Positions 27,575 through 36,811 of a DNA stretch of 64,000 nt are shown in pieces. Location: NCBI RefSeq assembly GCF_900444995.1, contig NZ_UAPQ01000006.1:124001-188000 (forward strand), given 5' to 3'. A program made the translations under genes and the position numbers. The first letter of the stretch is position 1. The number at the start of each line of letters is the position of its first letter. The notes under the pieces were generated by a model. That model did no database searches. It had not been told where the DNA came from and saw nothing but the letters and a program-made list of their open reading frames with translations. This DNA is from Actinomyces bovis. GTDB taxonomy: Bacteria; Actinomycetota; Actinomycetes; Actinomycetales; Actinomycetaceae.

Positions 27575-28330
27575 TCAGTTGTCTCGGTGGCGGCCCAACC
27601 AGCCTGCCCGCAGCACCTCCCGGTTCACGGCAGCCACTGCCGTCAGGGGGATACCTGCCGGGCAGGCGGGCACACACTCGCCGTACACCGAACAAGGCCC
27701 AAAAGCCTCATCCAACACCCTCGCCACGCCCCGCGCGCGCCGCGAGCGCTCCTGACGCCCCTGCGGCATCAAAGACAAATGCGCTAACTTGGCCCCCGCA
27801 AAAAGCATCGCCGCGCCATTAGGACAAGCCGCCACACAAGCCCCACAGCCAATACAGGCCGCAAAGTCCAACGCCGTCTCCGCCTGCCGGTAAGGCTGGG
27901 CGACGACGTCGGCATCCGGAGCAGTCCCAGCCGCCACATCCACCGTGCCCCCGGCTCGGATCAGCTCGTCCAGGGCACTGCGGTCCACCACCAGGTCTCG
28001 GATCACCGGGAAAGCTGCCGCCCGCCAAGGCTCCAAACGGAAACGAGTCACCCCGGGGAAAGCCCGCAGGTGTTGGCGGCACGCCGGGGTGTTGTCCACC
28101 GGGCCGTGCGGCTTGCCATTGACCAGGAAACCACACATGCCGCACACGCCCTCACGGCAGTCAGACTCAAAGACCACCGGCTCCCCACCACCAGAGATGA
28201 GCTGATCATTCAAACGGTCCAGCAACTCCAGCAGGCTCATCTCCGGCTCAGCATCTGCCACCGTGTAGGACACAAAACGTCCCCGCGCCCGAGGGCCCGG
28301 CTGCCGCCAAATCTCCAACTCAACTATCAT
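27575..28330 (-). CDS. sdhB: Succinate dehydrogenase/fumarate reductase iron-sulfur subunit
   Basis: Electron-transfer subunit linking the flavin to quinone, 251 aa. The 2Fe-2S ligands Cys58, Cys63, Cys66 and Cys84 (CREGVCGMCG) and the sets Cys159/162/165/169 (CIGCGACVAACP) and Cys213/219/223 for the 4Fe-4S and 3Fe-4S clusters are all present. The ATG overlaps the sdhA stop (ATGA). The organisation cytochrome b, flavoprotein, Fe-S protein and the N-terminal style fit the menaquinone-linked type B enzymes such as those of Bacillus and Wolinella. Direction (oxidation or fumarate reduction) cannot be set from sequence. Confidence 0.93.
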   Translation of the reverse strand: MIVELEIWRQPGPRARGRFVSYTVADAEPEMSLLELLDRLNDQLISGGGEPVVFESDCREGVCGMCGFLVNGKPHGPVDNTPACRQHLRAFPGVTRFRLEPWRAAAFPVIRDLVVDRSALDELIRAGGTVDVAAGTAPDADVVAQPYRQAETALDFAACIGCGACVAACPNGAAMLFAGAKLAHLSLMPQGRQERSRRARGVARVLDEAFGPCSVYGECVPACPAGIPLTAVAAVNREVLRAGWLGRHRDN

Positions 28331-30318
28331 CGATAGTCCCTAACCTGCATCGGCACCATTGAGAAGCTCAGCGGCTCACTGCGGCGCGTATGCCGGCCAG
28401 CGGCGTCAGTCAACCAGGCGGATACAGAACACCAGGCCTCGTCATTGCGCTGCGCTTCCCCAGCCTGCGTGGCATACTCCGCGCGGAAATGCGCCCCAGC
28501 AGACTCACGCCGATCCAAGGCATCCAGCACCATCACCTCGGCCAGCTCCAAGAAATCAACCACCCGCAGCGCCTTCTCCAACTCCTGGTTGAGGCGCTCA
28601 CCGCCACCAACCACCAGCACATTCCGCCAGAACTGCTCCCGCAACTCCCGCAACTGCTCCAGGGCCTGGCGCAAGCCCGCCTGCGAGCGGCTTACCCCAC
28701 AACCGGCGTAGAGAATCTCCCCCAGGCGACGGTGGAACCAGACCGGCCGGTGTGAGCCCTCCACCGCCAAAAGCTGCTGAATACGAGCGTGAGTTTGCGC
28801 CAGCGCCGTCGTCGCCTCCGGCGCCTGCGGGTCCAGCACTGGCTTACCAACCAGGGAAGCCAGATAGTTGGGCACTGCCAGCGGCAGCACAAACCAGCCA
28901 TCCACGCTGGCACTCAGCAAGGAGTTTGCCCCCAGCCGGTTGGCGCCGTGGTAGTTGTTGGAAGCCTCCCCACCCACAAAAAGCCCCGGAATGGTGCTCA
29001 TCTGGTCAAAGTCCACCCACAGCCCACCCATGGTGAAATGAGCGCCCGGGGCGATGCGCATAGGCACCTCATAGGGATCCTCACCCGTGGCGTCCAGGTA
29101 CATGGAGAACAAGTTCCCGTAACGGGCGGCAATCACCTCCTTGCCCAGGCGGGCGATCGCATCCCGGAAATCCAAGTACACGGAGTTGTGCAGCGGGCCG
29201 ACGCCGTGCCCCGACTCGATTTGCTCGCGCGCATTGCGGGAGGCGACGTCGCGCGGGGTGAGGTTGCCGAAAGCCGGATACTTGCGCTCCAGGTAGTAGT
29301 CCCGCTCCGCCTCCGGGATGTCATTGGCGGGGCGCGGGTCACCCGGCTGCACGGGCACCCAAATGCGCCCGTCATTGCGCAGCGACTCGCTCATAAGCGT
29401 GGTTTTAGACTGCCAACGGGAACTCACCGGCAGGGCCGTAGGGTGGAACTGCACCATGCAGGCGCTGGCAAAGGCCGCACCGCGCCGGTGCGCCCGCCAA
29501 GTGGCGGTGGCATTGGAGGCCATCGCCAGAGTGGAGTAGTGGTAGACGCTGCCGTAGCCGCCGGTCGCCAGGACGACGGCGTGGGCGGTCCAGGCACGCA
29601 ACTGCCCAGTGAGCAGGTCGCGGGTGACGATGCCCTGAGCCCGCCCCTCGGCCACGATCAGGTCCAACATCTCCGTGCGCGTGTGTAGGTGGACATTGCC
29701 TGCCGCTACCTGCTCCTGCAGGGCTTGGGCTCCGGCAATCTCCAACTGTTGGCCGGTCTGCCCGCGCGTGTAGTAGGTGCGGGAAACCTGCACCCCACCG
29801 AAGGACCGCGTGGCCAACTGGCCCCCGTACTCGCGGGCAAAAGGCGCCCCGATAGCGAACATATGGTCGATGACCCGCCCGGACTCCTCGCCCAGGCGCA
29901 CGACGTCGGCCTCCCGCCCCCGATAATCCCCGCCCTTAACAGTGTCCTTAACAAAGCGGGCCAGAGAATCGCCGTCTACCTTGCGGGCGCGAGCCGCGTT
30001 GATCCCACCCTGAGCGGCCACCGAATGCGCGCGGCGGGCGGCGTCGTGAATAGTGAAGCACTCCACCCGGTAACCCAGGCGCCCCAGCGCGGCGGCAGCC
30101 CCGGAACCCGCAAGGCCGGTGCCCACCACAATCACCGTGAGCTTGCGACGGTTGGCGGGATTAACCAGGCGGTACTCGTCGCGGCGACGCTGCCAGGCCT
30201 GCTCGGGTGGGCAATCCGGCAGGTGCGGGTCTAGGGCCGGGCCGACGTCGTAGAGCTCGTCCACCGGGCCGGGTGCGCTCGCGGGGGACTGGCTGTGGTC
30301 ATGGGTTTGCGGGCTCAT
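28327..30318 (-). CDS. sdhA: Succinate dehydrogenase/fumarate reductase flavoprotein subunit
   Basis: Catalytic subunit with covalently bound FAD, 663 aa. The dinucleotide fold VVGTGLAGSGAAAALGRLGY, the FAD-attachment region HSVAAQGGINAA and the active-site segment HYSTLAMASNATATW are present; MGGLWVDFDQMSTIPGLFVG is the conserved C-terminal FAD contact. It follows sdhC with a four-base stop/start overlap and is followed by sdhB the same way, giving a tight three-gene operon read leftwards. Confidence 0.95.
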   Translation of the reverse strand: MSPQTHDHSQSPASAPGPVDELYDVGPALDPHLPDCPPEQAWQRRRDEYRLVNPANRRKLTVIVVGTGLAGSGAAAALGRLGYRVECFTIHDAARRAHSVAAQGGINAARARKVDGDSLARFVKDTVKGGDYRGREADVVRLGEESGRVIDHMFAIGAPFAREYGGQLATRSFGGVQVSRTYYTRGQTGQQLEIAGAQALQEQVAAGNVHLHTRTEMLDLIVAEGRAQGIVTRDLLTGQLRAWTAHAVVLATGGYGSVYHYSTLAMASNATATWRAHRRGAAFASACMVQFHPTALPVSSRWQSKTTLMSESLRNDGRIWVPVQPGDPRPANDIPEAERDYYLERKYPAFGNLTPRDVASRNAREQIESGHGVGPLHNSVYLDFRDAIARLGKEVIAARYGNLFSMYLDATGEDPYEVPMRIAPGAHFTMGGLWVDFDQMSTIPGLFVGGEASNNYHGANRLGANSLLSASVDGWFVLPLAVPNYLASLVGKPVLDPQAPEATTALAQTHARIQQLLAVEGSHRPVWFHRRLGEILYAGCGVSRSQAGLRQALEQLRELREQFWRNVLVVGGGERLNQELEKALRVVDFLELAEVMVLDALDRRESAGAHFRAEYATQAGEAQRNDEAWCSVSAWLTDAAGRHTRRSEPLSFSMVPMQVRDYR

Positions 30319-31184
30319 GCAATCACCCCGGTCAATACCAGCAGGGGCAGGGCCCCATTGATCAGCACCACCAGCAGCGCGGCCACATGCGCCACCACCA
30401 AGAAGACCTGTCGCAGCCGAAGGCCCGTGCCGCCCAGGTCAATCACCACATTCCACAGGCCTTGGGAGAGGTGCAGGGATAGGCCCAGCATGACGGCGGT
30501 GTAGAACATGGCCATGCCGGGGCGCGACAGGCTGGCCACCAGGTTCTGGTAGGCAGAGATTTGCAGGGTTCCGCCCGTGTGTGCCGGGGGCGTGTAAGCG
30601 GACGGTGCTACCAGCGCACCGATGGTCAAATCCAGCAGGTGCACCAGCACAAAGAAGCCGATTAGTGCCCCCGTGAGCAGCATGCTTCCGGTGGCTACGG
30701 CGTGCAGGCGCATGCCTTGGCGGCGGTGGGTGCCGCGGGCCGCGCGGCCCCGCAGCCACAGGGTGACGCCAGCCGCAACGTGTAGCAGCAGGCAAGTGCC
30801 CAACACCAAGCGCATGAGCCACAGCAGGCCTTCCACGGGCAGCAGTGGGTGCAGGGCCTCGCGTAGCCAGACGGCGTAGGCGTTATAGGCCTGCGGTCCG
30901 GCGAAGGCCTTGAGATTGCCGAACATATGCACGGCTACGAACAGCGCCAGGGCGGTGCCAGTGACGGCCATCGTCGTCTTGAGGACCGTGAAAGAGAAGC
31001 GGTGGCGACGGCGGGGCGGTGCGGCAGGCGCGTCCCCGATTGGTTCTATGGCGACGGCGCTGGGGGCGGGTTTTGTGGCGTGTGTGGTGGTGGAGCGGGC
31101 TGTTGGGTGGGGTGACGGAGCGCGTTTGGCGGCTGGGCTGCGTTTGGGGATTCGACTGCTTCCGGGGGCGGTATTGGAGGGCAC
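30315..31184 (-). CDS. sdhC: Succinate dehydrogenase cytochrome b subunit
   Basis: Membrane anchor that carries haem and the menaquinone site. About five helices follow a disordered Pro/Arg-rich N terminus of about 60 residues (TVLKTTMAVTGTALALFVAV is the first). Several His (FVAVHMFGN, LLLHVAAGV, RLHAVATG, FFVLVHLLD, LGLSLHLSQG) could be the axial ligands of two haems. The start is the GTG at 31184, which has a good GGGAGGT site seven bases upstream; the frame stays open to 31280 but without a ribosome site. A single large cytochrome subunit with no sdhD matches type B succinate:menaquinone oxidoreductase. Confidence 0.88.
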   Translation of the reverse strand: MPSNTAPGSSRIPKRSPAAKRAPSPHPTARSTTTHATKPAPSAVAIEPIGDAPAAPPRRRHRFSFTVLKTTMAVTGTALALFVAVHMFGNLKAFAGPQAYNAYAVWLREALHPLLPVEGLLWLMRLVLGTCLLLHVAAGVTLWLRGRAARGTHRRQGMRLHAVATGSMLLTGALIGFFVLVHLLDLTIGALVAPSAYTPPAHTGGTLQISAYQNLVASLSRPGMAMFYTAVMLGLSLHLSQGLWNVVIDLGGTGLRLRQVFLVVAHVAALLVVLINGALPLLVLTGVIA

Positions 31185-31368
31185 GCTTGCACCTCCCTGC
31201 GCTAGACCTCGTGCTGCCTGTGTTTGACAGTAACCGGCGTCACTTGGGTGGGGGTGGCTTTGCCTAAGCGTCTCAAGCAACGGGCGCGAATGTCTCGCCC
31301 AGCTGCGTGAAAATCCGCTGGCCTGTCAGCTGCGGAAACCTGCGGGCGGCCGTAGCCGCACCCCACAC

Positions 31369-32346
31369 TCAGCTGCTGCGCAGCGGCTCTTTCAGCTCAA
31401 TCGGCTTGCCGCCGCGCGCCATAGCCTCCACAGCACCAGACTGCGAGTTGCGGCGGAAGAGCACATTGGAGGCGCCCGCCAGGTCCCGGGCTGGAACTAC
31501 GCGCGGCTCCCGGAAGAGCCCGTGGCTGCCCGGTACCACCCCGCCCTCGGGGATCAGAGAGACCTTGGTGCCTGCCGTCAGGTACAGGCCGGCCTCCACC
31601 ACGCAGTCATCCCCCAGCGGGATTCCCAAGCCAGAGTTGGCGCCCAGCAGGCAGCGCTCACCCAGTGCCACACGCTGGCGTCCACCGCCGGAGAGCATGC
31701 CCATGGTTGAAGCCCCGCCGCCCACATCAGAGCCGTCGCCAATCACCACGCCCTGAGAGATGCGCCCTTCCACCATGGAGCGGCCCAGCGTTCCGGCGTT
31801 GTAGTTAACAAAGCCCGTGTGCATGACGGTGGTGCCTTCAGCCAGATAAGCGCCCAGGCGCACGCTTGCCGCATTGCCGATGCGCACCCCGGACGGGGTT
31901 ACGTAGTCGGTCATGCGGGGGAACTTATCCACGTAGAGCACTTGCACGGGACGCCCCAGGGAGGCGCGCAGGCGCATGCGCGTGGTCTCAAAGTCGTCGG
32001 TGGCGCAGGGACCCGCGGCAGTCCACACCACACTAGGTAGGCGGGAGAACACGCCGTCCAGGTTCACCGTGTTGGGTTGAGCTAAGCGGTGGGAGAGCAC
32101 ATGCAAGCGCAGGTAGGCGCCGGCCACGGTTTGCGGGGCGTCGTCTAGATCCGACCAGGTGCGCACCACCGTGGTGTGTACGCCGCGGGCCTCATCGCGT
32201 CGTTCCATGGCGGAGAGGGTGGCGCGCAGGTCAGCCTGTCCATCCTCGGGCTCGTCGCCCAGGACCGGGCGGGGGTACCAAACATCCAGGGTGTTGCCGT
32301 CATCGGTCACGGTGGCTAGGCCTAGGCCCCAAGCGCTGCGAGTCAT
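31369..32346 (-). CDS. dapD: 2,3,4,5-tetrahydropyridine-2,6-dicarboxylate N-succinyltransferase
   Basis: Transfers succinyl from succinyl-CoA to tetrahydrodipicolinate in the lysine/diaminopimelate pathway. The 325-aa protein is the actinobacterial DapD type: an N-terminal domain ending [20 protein letters not shown], then a left-handed beta-helix of hexapeptide repeats ([54 protein letters not shown]). It pairs functionally with dapC at 22.7 kb. The ATG at 32344-32346 is chosen. It reads leftwards, away from the divergent phosphatase gene; the 104-base gap between them should hold both promoters. Confidence 0.94.
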   Translation of the reverse strand: MTRSAWGLGLATVTDDGNTLDVWYPRPVLGDEPEDGQADLRATLSAMERRDEARGVHTTVVRTWSDLDDAPQTVAGAYLRLHVLSHRLAQPNTVNLDGVFSRLPSVVWTAAGPCATDDFETTRMRLRASLGRPVQVLYVDKFPRMTDYVTPSGVRIGNAASVRLGAYLAEGTTVMHTGFVNYNAGTLGRSMVEGRISQGVVIGDGSDVGGGASTMGMLSGGGRQRVALGERCLLGANSGLGIPLGDDCVVEAGLYLTAGTKVSLIPEGGVVPGSHGLFREPRVVPARDLAGASNVLFRRNSQSGAVEAMARGGKPIELKEPLRSS

Positions 32347-32450
32347 AGCCCCACGATACGGGACGAAGGGCCCGGTGGGTGGGCTTTCTTATGATCTCGG
32401 CACTAGCTTCTGCGTCCGGTGCCGCCACCCACCCATGCCACAATCACCCC

Positions 32451-33131
32451 ATGACGCGCACCACCATCCACCTCATGCGCCACGGCGAGGTCCACAACCC
32501 TGAAGGCATCCTCTACGGCCGCATACCCGGCTACCACCTCTCGGACCTGGGACGCCAGATGGCCGAGCAGGTGGCGGAAACCCTCTCCGGCTCCGGGCAT
32601 GACATCACCGCCGTCGTCACCTCCCCCCTGGAACGCGCCCAGGAGTCCGGCGCCCCCACCGCTGCTGCCTTCGGCCTGCAGCCCACTACCGACCCCCGCC
32701 TAATTGAGGCTGGCAACCGCTTTGAAGGCGTAGCCGTCAACCGCAACCGCTGGGTCCTGGCCCGCCCCGAGTACTGGCCGCTATACCGCAACCCTTTTAG
32801 CCCCAGCTGGGGTGAGCCCTACACCCAGATGGTGGCCCGCATGCGCGACGCCGTCGCCGCCGCGATCCCGGTGGCGGAAGGACATGAAGCCCTTGTCGTC
32901 TCCCACCAGCTGCCAATCTGGGCGCTGCGCCTCTTCCTGGAAGGCCGCCCCCTAGCCCACGACCCCCGCCGTCGCCAGTGCTCCCTAGCTTCCTTGACTT
33001 CGCTGACCTTTGAAGACCGCACCCTAGTGGGCCTGGCCTACTGGGAGCCCGCCGGTGACCTACTGCGTCGCGCCGAGGACATGGTGCCTGGCACCTCCGC
33101 CGCAGCCGCCAAAATCGGGCAGCTTCAGTGA
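32451..33131 (+). CDS. Histidine phosphatase family protein
   Basis: Cytoplasmic phosphohydrolase or phosphomutase-like protein of 226 aa. The catalytic RHG is in HLMRHGEVHNPEGILYGRIP (His11), and VVSHQLPIWALRL supplies the second catalytic His. The sequence resembles broad-specificity phosphatases rather than true phosphoglycerate mutases; the substrate is unknown. ATG at 32451 gives a start directly at the first beta strand; an upstream extension is unlikely. Its stop overlaps the GTG of the next gene. Confidence 0.85.
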   Translation: MTRTTIHLMRHGEVHNPEGILYGRIPGYHLSDLGRQMAEQVAETLSGSGHDITAVVTSPLERAQESGAPTAAAFGLQPTTDPRLIEAGNRFEGVAVNRNRWVLARPEYWPLYRNPFSPSWGEPYTQMVARMRDAVAAAIPVAEGHEALVVSHQLPIWALRLFLEGRPLAHDPRRRQCSLASLTSLTFEDRTLVGLAYWEPAGDLLRRAEDMVPGTSAAAAKIGQLQ

Positions 33132-33877
33132 CCCCCAGCTCCGAGTCAGGCGGGGAGATCATTCCGGCCACCAACCGGGAGCTGCGCGCCCCCAGCCAAC
33201 GCCCCCTGCAAAGGCCCACCCCGCAAAGGCCCTGGACCGCCCAAGACTTCATCTGGTGGAACACCGCCGGGGTGCTCACCGCCGTGACCTTGGGCGTCCG
33301 CCCCAACCCCGTCTCCCCGGTGGTGGACCCAATGCGCCGCGCCTTCGCCGCCGACGAGGTCATGCTCGCCTCCTGCGATGCAGAACTACTCATGTTCCGG
33401 CGCGGTGACGCCACCTACAACCCCTCACGCGGCTTCTTCCTGGCCGGAGGCCCCGTGGGCATTGCCCTGACCGCCGCCTTCTTCGGGGGCCAGGCCTATA
33501 TGAACTCCAAGCGCAAGCGGGCTGCCAAAGCCGACGCCGTCGCCCGCTGGCGCCACCTAGCCGACGCCCGCCTAACCGTCTCCACCCACGGCATTTACCT
33601 GGGCACCGCCGAGGGCGTCATGTCCATCTCTTACGCCGACGTGCGCGAATGCTCATTAACTGACACCGGCGAGATCATCATGGCGGCTGCTAACTCCCAG
33701 GGCACCGCCCGCTGGAAACTGCGCGCCCAGTGGGCCGAGCTAGTACTGATCTTGTGGGCTTTGCGCTACTTGCCCGAGCACCCCCAACTCACCGCCCGCT
33801 CCTGGATTCCGGGGGACTGGCTGGTGCACGCGGCGGCCCACGGCTACGACATTGATACCCGCAGCTGGCCGCGCTGA
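33128..33877 (+). CDS. Conserved actinobacterial protein of unknown function, one membrane segment
   Basis: A 249-aa protein starting at the GTG at 33128 within the stop of the phosphatase gene, so it is probably co-translated. Features: a Pro/Arg-rich N terminus, a first hydrophobic stretch (IWWNTAGVLTAVTLGV), a clear helix at about 105-122 (FFLAGGPVGIALTAAFFGG) followed by a basic patch (NSKRKRAAKAD), and a C-terminal domain beginning LTVSTHGIYLGTAEGVMSIS that looks like a small beta-rich PH-like fold. I cannot assign a function. Confidence 0.7.
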   Translation: MTPSSESGGEIIPATNRELRAPSQRPLQRPTPQRPWTAQDFIWWNTAGVLTAVTLGVRPNPVSPVVDPMRRAFAADEVMLASCDAELLMFRRGDATYNPSRGFFLAGGPVGIALTAAFFGGQAYMNSKRKRAAKADAVARWRHLADARLTVSTHGIYLGTAEGVMSISYADVRECSLTDTGEIIMAAANSQGTARWKLRAQWAELVLILWALRYLPEHPQLTARSWIPGDWLVHAAAHGYDIDTRSWPR

Positions 33878-33897
33878 GGGGTTAGGGGCTGGCCGGT

Positions 33898-34326
33898 TTA
33901 GCCCTCAGTAGGTTCCTGGGGGTCGGCTGGTCCGTGCGGCCCCTCTGGGTCTCGGCGTTGCGACCCCTTACCCTCTTCCGGGTGGTACTTGCGACGGCGA
34001 ATGTCCTGCTCCAGGTTGCGGAGAAAATCGGGGTCGTCGTCGGGCCCCAGAGTGCGCCGCTGCGCCTGCCGCCCACGCCGCTGGAAACTAATGCCCTCCT
34101 GCGAGGACCACACGGTTCGCTCCACCATGCCGCCCCGCTCCTCGGCCGCCTTCACCCGGGAAGTAATGATCCAAGCCACCGGCCCGACCACTGTGAACAG
34201 GATGATGACCAGCAGCCACACAGGCTTAGGCAGGGGCTGGGGCAGGGACTCGCTAGGCGTGCGCGCACAGTCCAAAACCGCATAGAGCGTCAGGGCTATC
34301 ACCAGGACAATAAGGACCACACGCAT
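33898..34326 (-). CDS. PLD nuclease N-terminal domain membrane protein
   Basis: A small membrane protein of 142 aa. Two helices (VVLIVLVIALTLYAVLDCA and VWLLVIILFTVVGPVAWIIT) form the PLDc_N hairpin found at the N terminus of cardiolipin synthases and in many small actinobacterial proteins without a nuclease domain. The rest is charged and disordered (RRRKYHPEEGKGSQRRD). Start ATG at 34326. It is often near menE/menA in actinobacteria, but its role is unknown. It is divergent from menE with a 23-base gap. Confidence 0.8.
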   Translation of the reverse strand: MRVVLIVLVIALTLYAVLDCARTPSESLPQPLPKPVWLLVIILFTVVGPVAWIITSRVKAAEERGGMVERTVWSSQEGISFQRRGRQAQRRTLGPDDDPDFLRNLEQDIRRRKYHPEEGKGSQRRDPEGPHGPADPQEPTEG

Positions 34327-34349
34327 GTCAATACCCTAGCGGCTTCTCG

Positions 34350-35666
34350 ATGTGCCAACCTGTCCAGGTGACCAAACCCGCACCCCGCCCCTGCGCACTA
34401 GTCACCGGCGGTACCCGACCTGAGGCGGTATCCCGCCTCCGCGCACTGCTAGTGCAGCGCCTTGCGGCCCGGAACTTACTGGGTGGAGCCAATGGGGGAG
34501 TTGGCGTGGCGGCGTCGGCGCTGCCCTGGCTGGTTCCGGTGGCCCCAAATGAAGCGACTGAGGTGGGGCGCGAAGAGTTGGTGGCGCGCCTAACCGACGC
34601 CCCCGCCTTCCCCCAAGCTGACCTGCTACTGCGCACCTCTGGGTCCACCACGGGCAGCGGTTCCCTGGTGGCCATGAGCGCTGCTGCCTTGGTGGCCTCT
34701 GCTCGCGCGACACATAGGCGGCTGGGTGGCCCGGGCACCTGGGTGTTGACCCTGCCTGCGCATCATGTGGCTGGCCTGCAGATACTGGTGCGCTCCGTGG
34801 TGGCAGGGCGGGAACCGGTGATTGTTGATACCAGCGGTGGCTTTAGCGTGTCAGCGCTGGCTCAGGGGCTGGAGCAGGCACTGTCTCGGGCTGCAGGCCA
34901 GGCTGTTTACACCTCCTTAGTGCCTACTCAGCTGCACGATGCTTTAACTGAGGCCAGGTGCACCGCCCTCCTCTCCCGGCTGAGCGCAGTGCTGGTGGGC
35001 GGCGCTGCTATAAGTCCCAGCCTGCAGATTCGAGCGCGGGCAGCCGGGGTGCCCGTGGTGCGGAGCTATGGCATGTCAGAGACCGGTGGCGGCTGCGTCT
35101 ATGACGGCCTGCCATTGGAAGGAGTGCGCCTGCGGATCGACTCCCCAGATGCGGAAGGTGTAGGCCGGGTTGCGTTGGCAGGCCCGGTCCTAGCCGAGGG
35201 CTACGCCGCTACCGGCGGCAGCACCGTCTTCCAAACGGGACCGGATGGGCGCTTGGAGGTGCTCACCAGCGACCTCGGACGCTTGGTCCCCGGTCCAGAC
35301 GGGGAGCCGTGCCTGGAGGTGCTGGGACGGGTGGACGACCTGATCGTCACCGGCGGGGTCAAGGTACGCCCCCAGGAGGTGGAGGCAGTGCTGCTCACCC
35401 TGCCGGGGGTGGCGCAGGCCTGCGTAGTGGGCGTACCTCATGAGCGTTGGGGGAGTGCGGTAACCGCGGTGGTCGTGCCCCAGCCGGAAATAACGCCCAG
35501 TCAGGAGTGGTGCGAGGCGCTGCGGCAGTCTGCCCGCCGCCTGCTGCCCGGTCCGGGCGCTCCTAAGCGGGTGTTGGCGACTGTGGGGCTGCCTACGCGC
35601 GGCCCGGGCAAAGTTGACCGGCTTGGCGTGTCCAACTGGGCTGCACAAGGCAGTGAAAAACCGTGA
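34350..35666 (+). CDS. menE: o-Succinylbenzoate-CoA ligase MenE
   Basis: ATP-dependent activation of o-succinylbenzoate to its CoA thioester in menaquinone synthesis. The 438-residue protein is an ANL-family adenylate-forming enzyme in the short form usual for actinobacterial MenE. The P-loop TSGSTTG is at 96-102, SYGMSETGGG at about 239-248, the hinge GRVDDLIVTGGVKVRPQEVE at about 327-346, and the catalytic lysine lies in GPGKVDR near the C terminus. The ATG at 34350 has no obvious ribosome site. The downstream gap contains a repeat-like element before menA. Confidence 0.9.
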   Translation: MCQPVQVTKPAPRPCALVTGGTRPEAVSRLRALLVQRLAARNLLGGANGGVGVAASALPWLVPVAPNEATEVGREELVARLTDAPAFPQADLLLRTSGSTTGSGSLVAMSAAALVASARATHRRLGGPGTWVLTLPAHHVAGLQILVRSVVAGREPVIVDTSGGFSVSALAQGLEQALSRAAGQAVYTSLVPTQLHDALTEARCTALLSRLSAVLVGGAAISPSLQIRARAAGVPVVRSYGMSETGGGCVYDGLPLEGVRLRIDSPDAEGVGRVALAGPVLAEGYAATGGSTVFQTGPDGRLEVLTSDLGRLVPGPDGEPCLEVLGRVDDLIVTGGVKVRPQEVEAVLLTLPGVAQACVVGVPHERWGSAVTAVVVPQPEITPSQEWCEALRQSARRLLPGPGAPKRVLATVGLPTRGPGKVDRLGVSNWAAQGSEKP

Positions 35667-35797
35667 GAGTGTCCGAAAATGCAGCACTTTGAACAGTGCG
35701 CTCTCAGAAGCCTGCGGAGAATCCGCAGAATTGCAACGTTCTTCAGCGTGCCCCAGACAGCCAAACTCTCAAAGTGCTGCAATTCGTGCCACTTTCG
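35664..35797. repeat. Intergenic element with inverted men motif (upstream of menA)
   Basis: The motif TCAAAGTGCTGCA occurs on the + strand at 35769-35781 (pointing to menA) and on the - strand at 35692-35680, a perfect 13-base inverted pair; similarity continues another 10-16 bases outward from each (GTG.CACT region). The centre holds AATTGCAACGTT at 35729-35740. The same layout occurs at 42467-42622. It may be a pair of operators or a copy of a short palindromic interspersed repeat. Confidence 0.65.
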
Positions 35798-35842
35798 TCT
35801 GCGGTAGGCTCCCAGCGCCCCGCCCCGGGCAGAGAGGAAACC

Positions 35843-36811
35843 ATGACCAGCCATTCCCAGCCCAGCACTCAGGCCGCCACCCCCCAGCCTGCGGCCACCA
35901 GCTGGGCCGAGGTGGTCCGCCTGCGCACGCTCCCCGCCGCCGTTGCCCCCGTGATCCTGGGAACCGGCGCAGCCGCCGCCCTGGGTGGCTTCTCGCTCCC
36001 GCGCAGCCTCCTAGCCGCAGCGGTGGCTCTGTCCTTGCAAATCGGCTCCAACCTGGCCAATGACTACTCCGACGGCATTCGCGGCACCGACGATGACCGC
36101 ACCGGCCCGCCCCGTCTGACCGCCTCCGGCCAGGTGGCGCCTAAAACCGTCAAATATGCGGCTTTTGGCTGCTTCGGTTTGGCCGGGTTATTTGGCTTGG
36201 CGCTGCTGGCACTGTCTGGTCAGTGGTGGATGCTGCTGCTGGGGGTAGCGGCGGTGGCTGCCGCCTGGTTCTACACGGGTGGTCCTCATCCATACGGATA
36301 TGCAGGTCTGGGGGAGGTCTTCGTCTTCCTGTTCTTTGGGCTGATGGCCACCGTCGGCACCACCTATCTGCAAACCGGCACCGCCCCGGGCTGGGTTTGG
36401 CTGGCTGCCTGCGGCATTGGCCTGATCGCCTGCTCCCTGCTTATGGTCAACAACCTGCGTGATATCCACACCGACCCTGCCCACGGCAAACGCACCCTGG
36501 CTGTGCGTCTGGGTGAGACCCGGGCCCGTCAGGCCTTTACCGCCATGATTGGGGCACCGGTGCCCTTGGCGCTCGCGGCCTTGAGCTGGGCGCGCTGGGC
36601 AGATCGCGGCGATGGCAATGCTTTGGGCGGCAGCATTCAGCTGCTTGTGATGACAGCGGTTTTGGGCTGGCTGGCTCTGCGCACCACCCGCACGGTGCGC
36701 GCGGGGGCCAGCGGTCGCGCGCTAATTCCAGCATTGCGGGATGCGGGCTTGTTCGAGCTGGTCTACGGCGTGGTGGTCGGTCTAGCTTTCATCACTGTTA
36801 CCGCTGCTTGA
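35843..36811 (+). CDS. menA: 1,4-Dihydroxy-2-naphthoate polyprenyltransferase MenA
   Basis: Attaches the polyprenyl tail to dihydroxynaphthoate, giving demethylmenaquinone, in the membrane. The 322-aa protein has about eight to nine helices and the UbiA-superfamily Asp motif NDYSDGIRGTDDD (residues 73-85) that binds Mg-pyrophosphate, plus the second one, NNLRDIHTDPAHGKRTLAVR. The ATG at 35843 follows AGAGGAAA; longer starts from 35696 would run through the repeat element and are rejected. It is expressed from its own upstream region containing the paired motif. Confidence 0.93.
   Translation: MTSHSQPSTQAATPQPAATSWAEVVRLRTLPAAVAPVILGTGAAAALGGFSLPRSLLAAAVALSLQIGSNLANDYSDGIRGTDDDRTGPPRLTASGQVAPKTVKYAAFGCFGLAGLFGLALLALSGQWWMLLLGVAAVAAAWFYTGGPHPYGYAGLGEVFVFLFFGLMATVGTTYLQTGTAPGWVWLAACGIGLIACSLLMVNNLRDIHTDPAHGKRTLAVRLGETRARQAFTAMIGAPVPLALAALSWARWADRGDGNALGGSIQLLVMTAVLGWLALRTTRTVRAGASGRALIPALRDAGLFELVYGVVVGLAFITVTAA

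Noticed and set aside
31185-31280. Longer N terminus for SdhC
   Set aside because: The GTG at 31184 has a strong ribosome site; the upstream part has none and no family similarity.
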